DNA of 64,000 nt, taken from Endothia cerciana (lineage: Eukaryota; Ascomycota; Sordariomycetes; Diaporthales; Cryphonectriaceae). Of this stretch, positions 23,018 through 33,796 are shown in pieces. A program made the position numbers and the translations under genes. The notes under the pieces are model-generated. The model was not told the origin of the DNA. It saw only the letters and a program-made list of their open reading frames with translations, and did no database searches. Position 1 is the first letter of the stretch; the number at the start of each line of letters is the position of its first letter. The stretch is from the NCBI GenBank assembly GCA_026119935.1, contig JALRMH010000024.1, positions 372,001 through 436,000 of the forward strand, in the 5' to 3' direction.

Positions 23018-24264
23018 TGTGATAGCCAGTGACACAGGTCATCAGCGAGGATGCGCTTCGGGCAGGGAACTCGCGAGCAGGGAAAGCTCTTCGTCGAGCT
23101 AGCGGGGGGGGGGGGGGGGATCCTTTTCTGTTGCGTCCGTGGGTCTTCGACATCCCATTGTGATCTGGACGCTCGACAAATAAGAGGACGACCTTCGCCT
23201 TATCAGGGCTCCTGCAGAAGCGAGCACCAACTGCATCACATGGGTTGACGGAGGACTTCCCCGTGCCCGCGGCCGCATATCCGGATCAAAGACCCCGGGA
23301 ACACACATGGGTCATCTGGCCCGACCCGTTGGAACAGCGCTGCTCACTATCCATAAACACTCGACAGTATGTCCGGCACATCACTTCGGGAAGGATTGGG
23401 TGATGACAATTGCGAGAGCCGAGAGGACATCAGTGTCCGGGAATAACGCTTCCAAGTCTCATCTCACGTAGCTGTTCGCGGGCTGTCTCCTGAAGGAGTT
23501 CACCGGTATGGATCAGCTTCAGCGAATTGTATCCAGGACTCAGCCTACAAGATCGTTTTGGGATCGGGACTCGCCTCGAATTCTGCCCACCGAGCTACCG
23601 CAATAGAGTCTCAAGCCCGCCCCGGACGTGTTCAGGTCTGATCTTGAACATAAGCAGAGCAGAGAGGACTCCTTCGATATCAGCTAACCCCTTCTCCAAA
23701 TCGTCCATACCACTGATTCGAGCACACAGCTTGCTATCAACCTAGGTAGGTATCTAGGTAGAATAGGGGATTTCCAGAACTTGCATACTATCCCAGCTGA
23801 CCGTTGACTTCCCCTGGAACCCCTTGGAATGTGCGAACGAAAGTAGGTCGCAGATCAATTTTCGAAGACTCGTACCAGCGAGATATCCCTGAGGGCTATA
23901 TACCCAGCACGAATCCTTCCGCCTCAGTGGTCCCCACCGAGGATGTAGCATGATACTCCGAGAGGCAGCGTTCCGCGATCCTTACACCTGCAAAGCGGCG
24001 CCGCTGTCACAAGTCAGCACAGACAATGTACGATAGGGGGCTCGCAGCCGAAACTTGTGGATCGTACCGTAAATGTGCAAGTTATGCATGACTCTATGGG
24101 AATGGAGGTATATGAGGAGTCCGACGCCTGTAGATGGGGTCAATCGCAGTGATGTTGTCTCGTCTAGGTGGTCTCGTCCCATCCGAAGCCTCGTGACCGA
24201 CCGGCTGTCTCTTTCTTGGCCCAAGCCGCAACAACTTCACCGAACTCGTCCACCCGTTGCGTCC
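23018..24264. promoter_or_regulatory. shared divergent promoter region, P450 and rhodopsin-like gene
   Basis: 1.25 kb between two head-to-head genes. It contains a 16-G run at 23104-23119, 85 bp upstream of the P450 start, and a CTAGGTAGGTATCTAGGTAG motif near 23742-23761. Co-regulation is possible but untested. Confidence 0.4.
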
Positions 24265-25549
24265 ATGTCCGCGTCGCGGGGCGAGTTCTTCGCCCGACTG
24301 GATGGCTCGGCCATCTCGACCTATATTCTGGTTATGCTGGTCGTGCCGCTGAAATTATGGTGCCGAATAAGCCACGCACGCTCTCTGACAATTGGGTGGG
24401 ATGACATGGTGACCATACTCGCCTTGTGCTCTATAAACGCCTTCTTTTATGTCTGTAGAGTTGGTAAGCGCTCAGGGAAAGACTTTTTCACCGTCGCCAG
24501 GGGGACTGCTGACAAGACAACAGGAATGGGTCCCAGCCTTGCGAAGCACTACCCGTCGCAAGTATCGACGGCCGAGGCCATTGACTTCTTGAGATACCTC
24601 TTCGCCGGGGAGGTGCTGTACGTCACATCTCTCGCCTCGATCAAGTATTCCATCCTGCTCTTGTACTGGCGGATATTCTCCGTGGCCTCTCGGATTCCTA
24701 TAGCTATTGCGTTTTCCTTGGTCACTGCTTGGGCGATCGCGATTGTAGGTCTATGAATGCCCCCCTCCCTTCTTTTCCCCATATAAACCTGTACCCGGAT
24801 GTCAAGGAACAAACAGCTGCTGAGAGGGTCGACGCTAGCTATTCCTCATCATATTCGCCTGCGACCCGGTCCAGGCCTCGTGGGACGTCACGATTCCAAA
24901 TTCCAAATGCACCAGCCTCCACGCCATCTATATCGCGACGTCGACCCCGAATGTCGTCACGGACGTCCTGGTACTCATACTGCCCCTGCCCTACATCTAC
25001 CGACTGCACGCCCCGATGGCCCAGCGCCTCGCCATCGCCGGCATGTTCTTTCTCGGCTGCTTCGTCTCCATCGTCTCCATCGTGCGGCTGACCATCCTCG
25101 TGAAAATCCCCCTCACCTCGGCGGACACGACGTACAACGTGCGGGAGGTCATCATCTGGTCCATCATCGAGCTCAACATCGGCCTCATCGGCGCGTGCCT
25201 GCCCAGCATGAAGCCGGCCCTGCGGCTGCTGGGCCTCGACCGCCTCATGCCGGGGCTGGTGTACCAGTCGGGAGGAAAGGCGTGGGCGGGGGACACGGGC
25301 ACCACCTCGCAGGGGACGGGGCCCCCGAAGCTGACGAACGAGAGGCGCCGGCCGCGCAGGAAGGGCCTGACGGGGGGCCTGTTCTCGACGCTCGCCGGGA
25401 CCACGAGGTGGGGGGAGGAGGAGGAGGAGGACGCGTTCGAGATGATGCAGCACCCTTCCGAGGCGGGGCGCCAGAAGACTGATACGGACGTCGAGACCGT
25501 TAACAGCACGGAGAGTCGCAGAAACAAACATGTGGTATCGGGGACGTAG
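24265..25549 (+). CDS. rhodopsin-like seven-helix integral membrane protein (SAT4/PTH11-related fungal domain)
   Basis: Fungus-specific membrane protein of the family that contains PTH11-like receptors without the CFEM domain. Exons 24265-24463, 24524-24744 and 24839-25549 give 376 aa. Visible helices include STYILVMLVVPLKLW, MVTILALCS, an exon-2 hydrophobic pair, and in exon 3 LILPLPYIYRL and IAGMFFLGCFVSIVSIVRL. The conserved landmarks GWDD near the start of helix 2 and LPLPYIYRL match this family. The cytosolic tail of ~130 residues is highly charged, with an EEEEEED run. I chose the ATG at 24265 because it directly precedes the first helix. An upstream in-frame ATG at 24073 would add a 64-residue extension without obvious structure. 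Ligand and role unknown. Confidence 0.85.
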
Positions 25550-26604
25550 CAGCAGAAGAAGAAGAAGACAGAGACTAGACAAGGAGCCGCAGGCCAACAG
25601 GTGTCTGACACCGAGGGGGAATGAAAGCCCTTCCCGCTCCCCGACCAAGTCGCACGATCTCCTACAGCGGATGTGCACGAATCCCACTGCCGCGCCGCCA
25701 CAGGACTTTCCACGACACGAACGTGTACTCCATTTCTTTCAAGATGACAAGAACGACACGTTTCCCGCAGAGCAGAATCCGCCACAGACATGATCAGCCT
25801 TCGTGTGGCCATGACAGAACAAGGGCTTTTCTACGGGATGCCTGACGTTGTTTCCCCTCAACGTATCCTACTTCCCCAGCAATAAACACGGGATAGCCAG
25901 GTGCTGCTCGGGGACCAAGCCCTGATCTCATGCCCTCGCGCGTGAATGATGAATGGCGAAAGCACTGGCTTCCAAGGCTTGCCACTCGCGGGTTCGACCC
26001 CCAGTCGATGGCTTGTGGTGGGAGTTGCTGAGTGCTGCGACTATACTAACGACGCCCTTTTGAAACCTCCCAGGTTGGCTCTTGTCCTGGGGTCGTCTCT
26101 GTACGCTATGCAAACACATGACAAAGGGACATTATGCTCTGGACAGACAGCGCTGGTACATATCGGCAGACCGCAGAATGCTTTCCTCCTCTTGTTCATG
26201 GATCATGGCGTTGATCACCGCGTCTCAGATAGAAGAGGTACGTACCTAGAAATTTGTCCAATCGTAAGTGATGTTAGATCTGTACCGATATCCTGCCGGG
26301 AGAACGCCCGCACCAGCTGTATCTTACCAGCAATGCGCCCGCTATCAGCTCTGTCCAAGATCTGAAAGCTGAACCCGCCATCAAAGCCAGTGCAGATATC
26401 GTGACGTCCGGCCGTCCTCTTCCTGCCCCACCTTAGCGATCGTCCTCATGCTGTCCCCGCCAAGGGGCATCTCGTGGTGCGATACCAGCGCGACGCCTGA
26501 GAGGAAGGGCAACCCTGCTTGTGACAGATTGTCCCCAGGTGGTACAGACAGGCCTACCGACCCCCAAGGTACCATCCCCGCCGCGTGGCTAAAGGCACTG
26601 CAAC
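25550..26604. other. intergenic, no gene seen
   Basis: 3' flank of the rhodopsin-like gene and promoter of the fluoride exporter. Around 25990-26015 there is a B-box-like GGTTCGACCCC with a TTCC loop, but no foldable tRNA. Confidence 0.5.
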
Positions 26605-28443
26605 ATGACGCAACCCGGCTCTGGCGACGGCTACTGGACGTCGGACCAGTACACCCATTTCCGCTCTCCCACTCCCCGAGAAGCAAGGCGACCACCCTAC
26701 GATGACCAGCAGGAACACGGACCCATCCGGCCAGTCCCGTCTCCGCAAGACCGCCCGAGGCGGCCGTCGCAGCACGCGGCCGGCGGCTACGACATCCCGG
26801 AGTCCTACCGCAACCTCGACGAGGTCGAAGACCCCCCACCGGTGCAAACCGATGGGCACGCACTGCGACCGTTCGCGCGCCAGGCACCGCGCTCCTACAG
26901 CATACCGGCGAGAACACCCGAGTCGCACCGGCCACTGAGCGCACAGCCGACCCAGGCACAGACTGCGCACGACCCCACATTACGCAGGCCCAGGACAAAC
27001 TCTACCGCGCGCCAGGAGCAGGGTGCACTAGGGCGGTACGAGTCGAACCATTCCCGGCAGTCACACAACTCATGGAATTCCGAGTCGCGGAACGAGCGCA
27101 ACGAGAGGCGTGCGTCGCGCCGGTCCTCTGTCAACTACGATGTTCCGGATTCGTGGCTCAATCTCGGCGAGGTTTCCGACACCGGGCCGGTACATAACGT
27201 GGACGAGGAGGCTGTCTACCAGCATAGGAGCTTAGAAGATGAGCGGGCAGTCGACCAACAGTACATCCAGGATCGGGCCGCGCTGAGGAGGGCTTCGTCA
27301 GGGGAAGGGGGTGCCCCGGAGGACCCGCAAGAGGAGCCCAAGAGGCCGGAGGAGGAAGTACAGGTCTCGCGGTGGGCGACCCAGCTTTACACGATCTCCT
27401 ATCTGATCTTCTTCTCGATTTTCGCAACCCTTGCGCGGCTCGGCCTCCAGTGGCTCACCGACTACCCAGGCGCGCCAGTCTTTCCCTCGGTCTGGTTCAA
27501 CTTCGGGGGCAGTGTTGTCATGGGCTTCCTGTCCGAGGATAGGATGCTCTTCCGCGAAGAGTGGGGGACGCCGACCTACGAGTTAGCCATCCAGAAGGCC
27601 AGTGGCACAGAAAACTACGGCTCGGACGCGCCAGCCATCGACCTGGCCGCCGCGAAGAAGGCTCACCAGGCCACAAAGAAGACCATCCCGTTATACATCG
27701 GCCTGGCCACGGGCTTCTGCGGGTCGTTCACCTCCTTCTCATCCTTCATCCGCGATATATTCCTCGCCTTGTCGAACGATCTCCCCCAGCCTGGCTCCAC
27801 GACTATAGTCCCCCGGAACGGCGGGTACTCCTTCATGGCCCTCATGGCCGTCATCATCATGACCGTCACCGCGTCCCTGTCCGGGCTCTTCGTCGGCGCT
27901 CATCTTGCCATTGCCTCTGAGCCCGCCACCCCATCCCTGCCGTATCAGCTCATGCGCAAGTACGCAGACCGCCTCGGGGCCTTGCTGGGCTGGGGATGCT
28001 GGATAGGCGCTTTATTGCTGACGGTCTTGCCGCCTCACCGCTATTACCGCGGCGATGCCACCTTCGCACTCCTCTTTGCGCCGCTGGGCTGTCTAGCTCG
28101 GTTCTATGCGTCCCTGGCGCTCAACGGCCGCAAGCCCTCGTTTCCACTGGGAACGTTCGTCGTAAATGTCTGTGGCACGGCCGTCCTGGGCATGGCGTGG
28201 GACCTGCAGCGCGTCCCGCTGGGGGGCGTGCTCGGCTGCCAGGCCCTGCAGGGTATCGAAGATGGGTTCTGCGGGTGTCTGACTACAGTGTCGACGTGGG
28301 TGTCTGAGCTGGCCGCCTTGAGAAGGAGTCATTCGTGGGTATACGGCACGGCAAGTGTCCTAGTCAGCTTTGGGGTGATGGCGGCCATAATGGGAGGACT
28401 GAGGTGGACTGACGGGTTCTCGGCCTTACAATGCGTGCATTAG
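26605..28443 (+). CDS. fex1: fluoride export protein, tandem CrcB domains (FEX family)
   Basis: Plasma-membrane fluoride channel that keeps cytosolic fluoride low. Single exon, 612 aa. Residues 1-~260 are disordered, rich in Arg, Ser, Pro and Gln, with two short similar segments (YDIPESYRNLDEVED and YDVPDSWLNLGEVSD). Two CrcB halves follow. Half 1 carries NFGGSVVMG at ~298 and GFCGSFTSFSSF at ~370. Half 2 carries NVCGTAVLG at ~520 and GFCGCLTTVSTW at ~553. In the second half Cys occupies the position of a Ser/Thr-rich gate region. Tandem fused halves in one chain are the usual eukaryotic arrangement. Yeast FEX is ~375 aa, so the ~260-residue extension is the main difference. Confidence 0.93.
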   Translation: MTQPGSGDGYWTSDQYTHFRSPTPREARRPPYDDQQEHGPIRPVPSPQDRPRRPSQHAAGGYDIPESYRNLDEVEDPPPVQTDGHALRPFARQAPRSYSIPARTPESHRPLSAQPTQAQTAHDPTLRRPRTNSTARQEQGALGRYESNHSRQSHNSWNSESRNERNERRASRRSSVNYDVPDSWLNLGEVSDTGPVHNVDEEAVYQHRSLEDERAVDQQYIQDRAALRRASSGEGGAPEDPQEEPKRPEEEVQVSRWATQLYTISYLIFFSIFATLARLGLQWLTDYPGAPVFPSVWFNFGGSVVMGFLSEDRMLFREEWGTPTYELAIQKASGTENYGSDAPAIDLAAAKKAHQATKKTIPLYIGLATGFCGSFTSFSSFIRDIFLALSNDLPQPGSTTIVPRNGGYSFMALMAVIIMTVTASLSGLFVGAHLAIASEPATPSLPYQLMRKYADRLGALLGWGCWIGALLLTVLPPHRYYRGDATFALLFAPLGCLARFYASLALNGRKPSFPLGTFVVNVCGTAVLGMAWDLQRVPLGGVLGCQALQGIEDGFCGCLTTVSTWVSELAALRRSHSWVYGTASVLVSFGVMAAIMGGLRWTDGFSALQCVH

Positions 28444-28549
28444 GTTCTTGCGAGCGACATACGATATCCCGCTGCTATGGCCCCTGATTTTGGTGCAAGC
28501 GTTACTATTTACTATATATGGTACTTGCTGGGCCTACCACCAGAGAGGG

Positions 28550-28915
28550 TCAGCAGACCTGTCCACCCAGGAGGGGCACAGTCAAAGCCCCGCGGGGATG
28601 GGGGATTCCTCTCGCGTACCAGTCGTCGATGCACTGCTCACACTGGTCCTCCATGCGGAGGTACTTCTTCAGGTAGGGCAGGTAGATGACCTGGCAGGGG
28701 GTATTCTTGAAGTTTTGTCTAGTATATACGAAAAAATGCGAGGTAGTTGTTGTCCTCATGAAATTTCTGCATAAGAGGTTGGGTCTTCCTCCTATTATTT
28801 ATGTTCTTGGCCGGCCACGCTGAGTGACAAACACCCCGGAGAGATCATGGGAGTCCCTCTTGATGAACTCTCTGTTCAGCAAATATTTGTTGTCTTCGTG
28901 TTGGGCTGTGATCAT
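28550..28915 (-). other. coding-like fragments, unidentified gene or relic
   Basis: On the minus strand, 28718-28611 reads FKNTPCQVIYLPYLKKYLRM and continues through MEDQCEQCIDDW, with almost all third positions G or C, as in the real genes here. A second short frame from an ATG at 28915 reads AQHEDNKYLLNREFIK and then stops. The two frames are separated by stops but could be exons. I recognise no family. It may be the 3' part of a small gene or a gene fragment convergent with the fluoride exporter. Confidence 0.35.
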
Positions 28916-30081
28916 CTGCCTAACCCGTAGCCTTCAGATCAGACATGTCCTTACGGATGTGCGAGTCAGGCTGAACCATCCTCGCAGACCAGTACCACGG
29001 TTCTGTATGCGCACTTCGAGCCAACTAGAGCCACGGCTCCTCAGATGATTTTGACCCTGCGATGATGATTTGGTAGATCGCTACGACATTGGTAGCTGGT
29101 CGCAAACCGATGGTTGATCCTCACAGCCACGTTACGTAGTGTGAGATATGAATATTGGCCAGATACCGAACCCAGCTGGGTACTTACTATGGAAGCATCC
29201 ACCCATACCAGCGTCGACACTACTCATAGTGCTGACTGTCAGGGCATAGACAACGCGGAGGGGAGATAGACTTGATGCTGGGGGAAGAGCCTCTAGGCCC
29301 TTGTTTACACATGTCTCTTTGCGAAGCGGTGAGGCGAAAGGGACAGGTGGGCATCGAAGCTGACAGAGATTTCTACTACTTTGCTGCTCCCAAGTTGTGA
29401 TAACGGCCCATCACAACACTAAGAGCAGCAGCCACATAAGTGAGCGGATGCTTCAGAGGCACGGATATGTGAAGAAAATGCGAAACACCGGGTAGGGAAG
29501 TGCTGGGGGGGGGGGGGTGGACATCAAAGGCATTTGGCTAGAGCACTGCGCTGCAGTCATCCAATAGCGTGTGCTGCGGAAGTCGCAATACTATGTGAGA
29601 AACACGGTTCTCTGGACGGAGGCTGTCAGCAGCCCTGGAGCGGCTAGAACAGCCTTACTAAGATCTGCATATGTCAATTGCCTAACTGAGCATTCCCATC
29701 TGCTGTTTACACGAGGAGGCATAGAGGTCCACCATCACAAAGACAGACCATCTTCTGACCGCGGCTTAGCCTATCCGTGAAGGAGGGTCATCTACGAAGG
29801 GAATGACACCAGTCTCGCCACTCGCATACCCATAGAGGATATCGGCATGGACAATCAATAGCCAAACTAATTCGATTGACGGCTCTCTAGACAGGAAATG
29901 AGGCGCCTTCAGGTGGGATACCTGTTCTGCACCTGCGCGAAGCCACGTCTTGAGATGCACAGCATGCAGCCTTGAGTATCAAGAGGACGGGCTGACCGGC
30001 TGTGCGCAGTTCTGGAAAGATCAACGTAACCAAATGTAGGATCTTCCAACCTTAGAATATAGTTGACGATCCATAAGCAAC
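28916..30081. other. gene-poor sequence, no gene seen
   Basis: More AT-rich than the arms, with a 13-G run at 29505-29517. No coding-like frame. Confidence 0.45.
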
Positions 30082-30766
30082 ATGCGTCTCTCCCAGATCA
30101 CCTTCCCCCCCCCCCCCTCCGGGGATCTCTCTGCCGTTGCCCTAGGCCTTCCAGGCAAGCTCACCAGGAGGGCCGAGGGCATCAACCTTGTCAACTGCGG
30201 TCGTCGTACTCTGCCAGTGTGGTAAGTCAATAGCCGTGAAGGCTCGGCTGCCGTGTCGATCCCCAGCTTCCATGTTCCAGTATCTCCCAGTCCCCCAGTT
30301 CACTCACAGTCATTCCGTAGTAATGCGCAAACGAGGCTTCATGCAGCTCCGCCCCCACCAGCTGTAATCCCTACCAGCTTCCGGCTGATGACGGTAACAA
30401 CTTCAAGCTTGAAGGCATCTAGTCCTCGTGCACCTTCTTGACGGGCGTGATGTTCGGCGGGCTCATTGAGTCAACCGGAGCCTCGGCCGCCTACAAGGCT
30501 CAAGTTGGGTAGGTCGCTAAGCGGTCCGAATTTTTGGACTCGGGAGTACACTAATCATGGTGTGTGTGTCCCAGAAACGGTCATAATGGCTATAACAATT
30601 ATGAGATCTTTCGTGACAACGACCAGGTATTGTATACCGATAGTGATGGCAACAAATGTAAGAGTTACCACTACGCATCGGACGTAAGTTTATCCTAGAG
30701 ACTATCCGGGATTGCTGTCAGGGGCACCACTGACAGCTTAAACAGGGAGCCAGTGGCATTGCCTGA
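30082..30766 (+). pseudogene. broken small cysteine-containing secreted-protein gene
   Basis: Four exon-like blocks are joined by good splice signals: 30082-30221 (donor GTAAGT), ~30321-30508 (donor GTAGGT), 30575-30683 (branch CTAAT, acceptor CCCAG, donor GTAAGT) and 30746-30766, ending in TGA. Block 1 has a presequence-like start followed by LTRRAEGINLVNCG, resembling a KEX-type RR site. Block 2 contains several Cys and DDGNNFKLEG. Block 3 contains NGYNNYEIFRDNDQVLYTD. Lesions: a 12-C run lies inside the expected signal peptide; block 2 does not join block 1 in frame; and an in-frame TAG lies at 30420-30422. I do not know the family; secretion is inferred from the presequence and RR site. 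An unusual splice form could rescue the first join but not the stop. Confidence 0.5.
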
Positions 30767-31590
30767 AGGCACTTGATAAGTGTAGGACCGAGACCAGGGG
30801 GTTTGTAGAGAAGAGGGGTTGGATGATAGGATGGATCGTCCAAAAAGAAAGTCTACCAGCTATCATGTACCGATGGCAAAAATAATAGACTATCTGCTCA
30901 GATCTCTGCTGCCATGCTCGCCAACTCGGCTCTTCGCTGGCCGTGCCTGTCCTGACTACATAGACGCGGCCCTACTCCCGCTATGTTCACTCGATTACAC
31001 CTTGTCATTGATATAGATACTGCTGCTGTTGAAAGTGAGTGGGTGAATATGCGATATTGTCGGCTCTTGCAGACGGGCATTCAGCATCATATGCGATCGG
31101 CACAATTGCTGGTACTGTGGTGGCGTCATTACCACTGAATGCTCTCCGATTCAATGTCCTCGACTTCTATGTCAAAAGGTCTCTCGAATGCAGCTTTCAA
31201 ATAGCACATGTGGAACCCTTTCCTGAGGGGAAGAAATAAAAAAAAAAGGGGGGGGGGGTTGGCTGGCGCCACAGCAAGACTAAAGCCTACACGTTTCCTC
31301 GGCGGTATCTCTTGCCAGCAAGAGAATCTACCTGAGTATATAGAGGAGAGAGCTCAGACGTCTTGCGGGCATGATATTTACCATCTTTAGTGTTCTTTCT
31401 CATGCGAAGAAAAAAAAGGTAGGTTGTGAACAAAAACATACGGACGACAGGGTATTCCGGGCTGCCCATGCTGATCCTTGCAATTGCTAACCCGGCGCCT
31501 CGGGTGGGGCAGTGCTACGGTGCAGAAGAAAATCTAATAATATAAGCGCCTATAGCACCCGGATCTCCATTGAACCAAGCGTGCAAGCAA
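30767..31590. other. gene-poor sequence, no gene seen
   Basis: Contains an A11 run joined to an 11-G run at 31237-31258. No coding frame. Confidence 0.45.
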
Positions 31591-31679
31591 CCCTTGATAG
31601 CTCAGTTGGCAGAGCGATGGACTGTAATTTGAACAAAGGAGCCATCCACAGGTCGCCGGTTCAAATCCGGCTCGAGGGA
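31591..31679 (+). tRNA. tRNA-Tyr (anticodon GTA) with intron
   Basis: Folds as a tRNA: acceptor strands CCCTTGA and TCGAGGG with one G-T pair and discriminator A at 31679. The D-arm GCTC...GAGC and T-arm GCCGG-TTCAAAT-CCGGC are present. The anticodon loop CTGTAA has GTA at 31624-31626. A 16-base intron (31628-31643) follows position 37, as is usual for fungal tRNA-Tyr. The outermost anticodon-stem pair (A27-C43) is mismatched. Confidence 0.92.
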
Positions 31680-32426
31680 CGCACAATATGAAAGCCTTTG
31701 GGCATTCTCTTTTGCCGATACTACATAGCATCCTGCTCCGGGGTGTTGTATCTCTTCTTTTTTGTGTCCGTGACCTACAGGCGAGGCGACGGGATGTTGT
31801 GAGTGGGACGGAGTTTGGACGGAGTCGGGATCGGGACCTCGCTAGTATGACGCGCACACAACAGGTTGGAAGCCCCCGTCTTTATTCAGCGTGGCATTCA
31901 TTCTGCATGAGACAGAAATGGAAGGGCAAGACAAGTCACAACTACTGTAGTCCGACGTCGAGTCGTGATCGGCCCCAGAGCCGTCCGGTTGTGCATGCCT
32001 TGGGTGAACGAATATTGGTCTCCATCTGGGACTTGCGGCCCTTCGAGGGTGCTGTTTACGTATTCATCAATCGCTACGGATCCTCTAGGATTTCAGCAGG
32101 CAGTGTCTGTAGTGCAGAATCTATCGTGAGAGCAGCTGTGAAGAATGATGTTTGCCAGGAACCTGTGTCTGCTTTGGCTTTTTTGACGCCTGTCGTACGT
32201 CCCGACCAGCAATTTGAGAATATCCATGCTTCCTCCAGTGTGCCCCGCACCGGCATATCCTTGTCGCAGACTACCTCAGCGGCGTCAGCGGAATTTTCCT
32301 CGGTCTCCACCGCCCGGCCACCACAAAACCGGATTATGAGTCGTAAAATACAACCTACACACCACACAGAATCGGAACATGTCTGATCTTGTCGGAAAAG
32401 AATTAAAAAGCAAAAGTAAAGTACGT
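31680..32426. other. sequence between the two tRNA genes
   Basis: A 232-codon plus-strand open frame spans most of it. Its codon choice is not like the real genes and it starts right after the tRNA, so I do not call it coding. Confidence 0.45.
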
Positions 32427-32509
32427 CTCCGATACGGGGAATCGAACCCCGAGCTTGGCAGGAACTCTTGATTGAGAGTGCCAGATGTTAGCCATTACAC
32501 CATATCGGA
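32427..32509 (-). tRNA. tRNA-Glu (anticodon CTC) with short intron
   Basis: Acceptor strands TCCGATA and TATCGGA pair perfectly, with discriminator G at 32427. The D-arm region GGTGTAATGGCTAACAT is typical of tRNA-Glu. The T-arm is CGGGG-TTCGATT-CCCCG. Anticodon stem TGGCA/TGCCA encloses loop CTCTCA with CTC at 32474-32476, plus about 11 extra bases best read as an intron after position 37. A T-rich stretch follows the 3' end, as expected for polymerase III termination. Confidence 0.9.
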
Positions 32510-33255
32510 TTCTTTCTGATTGTTGGACACAGGCTTGCTACTTCATATGATATACTTGGCCGTTACTGTAAAATTGCAATCCGTATAACCCGTTAAGCAC
32601 TCGTGCTAGTCGTCTCGGATAACAACCCCCTATATAAGAGATTCTTTTTCCCCTTTGAAACAAAATATAAGCGTCATTTGTAGTCTGCGCATGCGAGGGA
32701 ATCATCATGTCGGAAAAGATGACCACCAATCGCCTGCTAGTGGCAGAGCGGCTACACAATAGGTGTTCTCTTAAGTGCTATTGCATTCATGGCCTACTGC
32801 CAGGCTCTGCTCCTCCTTGGGGCGTAGTGCTCACATAGCCTAGCTAAAACCTCGTGTAGCACTTACAAAGTGTATATTGGAAAAGAAAACTCTGAAAGGC
32901 TTCATTATAGCTGTGCTGAGCGAGCATATGTGTCGCGAGCAGGAGCCTCTGGTTGGCCACCAGAGACCCCACTTCTACAGCGCTCTGTCTATATATATCG
33001 AGCGCCTTCCTTCCTTTTCTCTCTCATACAACAGGAGCAGCACAATACAAGCCGTTTTATTCAACTATCGCTCGCGCCTGCTCGTCACATGATGTCTGTG
33101 TTCGCGGTGGCGTGTGTGGTGCTCAGGAGCGTGTCACACGAGACCCTCAGGCCGAGCGCTCGCGAGTCATTCATTGATCGTGAAAAAACTTCAACCACGG
33201 ACCAGACAGCGATATGGAGCACGACATCAAAGTGCGGATCTCATCAATCCAAGAA
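32510..33255. other. no gene seen
   Basis: Between the intact and the degenerate tRNA-Glu copies. AT-rich, no coding-like frame. Confidence 0.45.
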
Positions 33256-33341
33256 TCCGTCATGGCGTAATGGCTAAAATGTGGCACCCTGGGTATCAAG
33301 AGTTTCTGCCAAGCTCAGATTTCGATTCCTTACATATCGAA
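33256..33341 (+). pseudogene. degenerate tRNA-Glu copy
   Basis: Aligns end to end with the intact tRNA-Glu at 32427-32509 but on the opposite strand. Shared runs include GTAATGGCTAA, ATCAAGAGTT (inside the intron) and CTGCCAAGCTC. The T-arm has changed from GGGG-TTCGATT-CCCC to AGAT-TTCGATT-CCTT, so the T-stem no longer pairs; the acceptor stem is also broken. The anticodon loop carries insertions. It should not make a working tRNA. Confidence 0.8.
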
Positions 33342-33796
33342 GATGCCATAAATATACTTCAGTTTTTCGTTTATTAGTGTTTTTTTAGCCTCTTACTTCA
33401 CACGCTTTGGCATCATCTAGCTGTTCATCTGAACCTGTAGACAGCCCTCACGCTGGACAAAGGTGATAAGCTCACAGCCATTTGGTCGGGGTCGAGGGCC
33501 TACATACCCACTTCCCGGTCCCGCAATGCGCCGTGTTGTGGTCGCACACGACCAATGTGGGAGTCTCACGAGGTCAATCTGCCTGTCTGTTAAAGCACTC
33601 TAAGATATGGAAGGAGGTCTAGGCACGTGCTAATTTCCAGACCCTTTGGCTTACAGTCCACTAGGAGGGCATCCGCAGACTTCAGTCCACCTCAACCTCG
33701 CCTCCTTACCTCTATCTGCCTCTCTGCCCCATCCCGACCAGCGGGCAGCCTCTCAACTCGGTTGCGCATGAACAGACTCACTCCACACAAAGGAAC
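33342..33796. other. no gene seen
   Basis: Starts with a T-rich stretch including T7 near 33380, possibly the old polymerase III terminator of the degenerate tRNA. No coding signal. Confidence 0.45.

Noticed and set aside
25965..26020. possible tRNA-Gly-like sequence (TTCC loop and GGTTCGACCCC)
   Set aside because: No acceptor or D-stem can be formed around it.
17869..28443. secondary-metabolite cluster around the P450
   Set aside because: No polyketide synthase, peptide synthetase, terpene cyclase or cluster transcription factor is present; a lone P450 is not enough.
31688..32386. 232-codon plus-strand open frame after tRNA-Tyr
   Set aside because: Codon use does not match local genes, no domain, and it begins in the tRNA flank.
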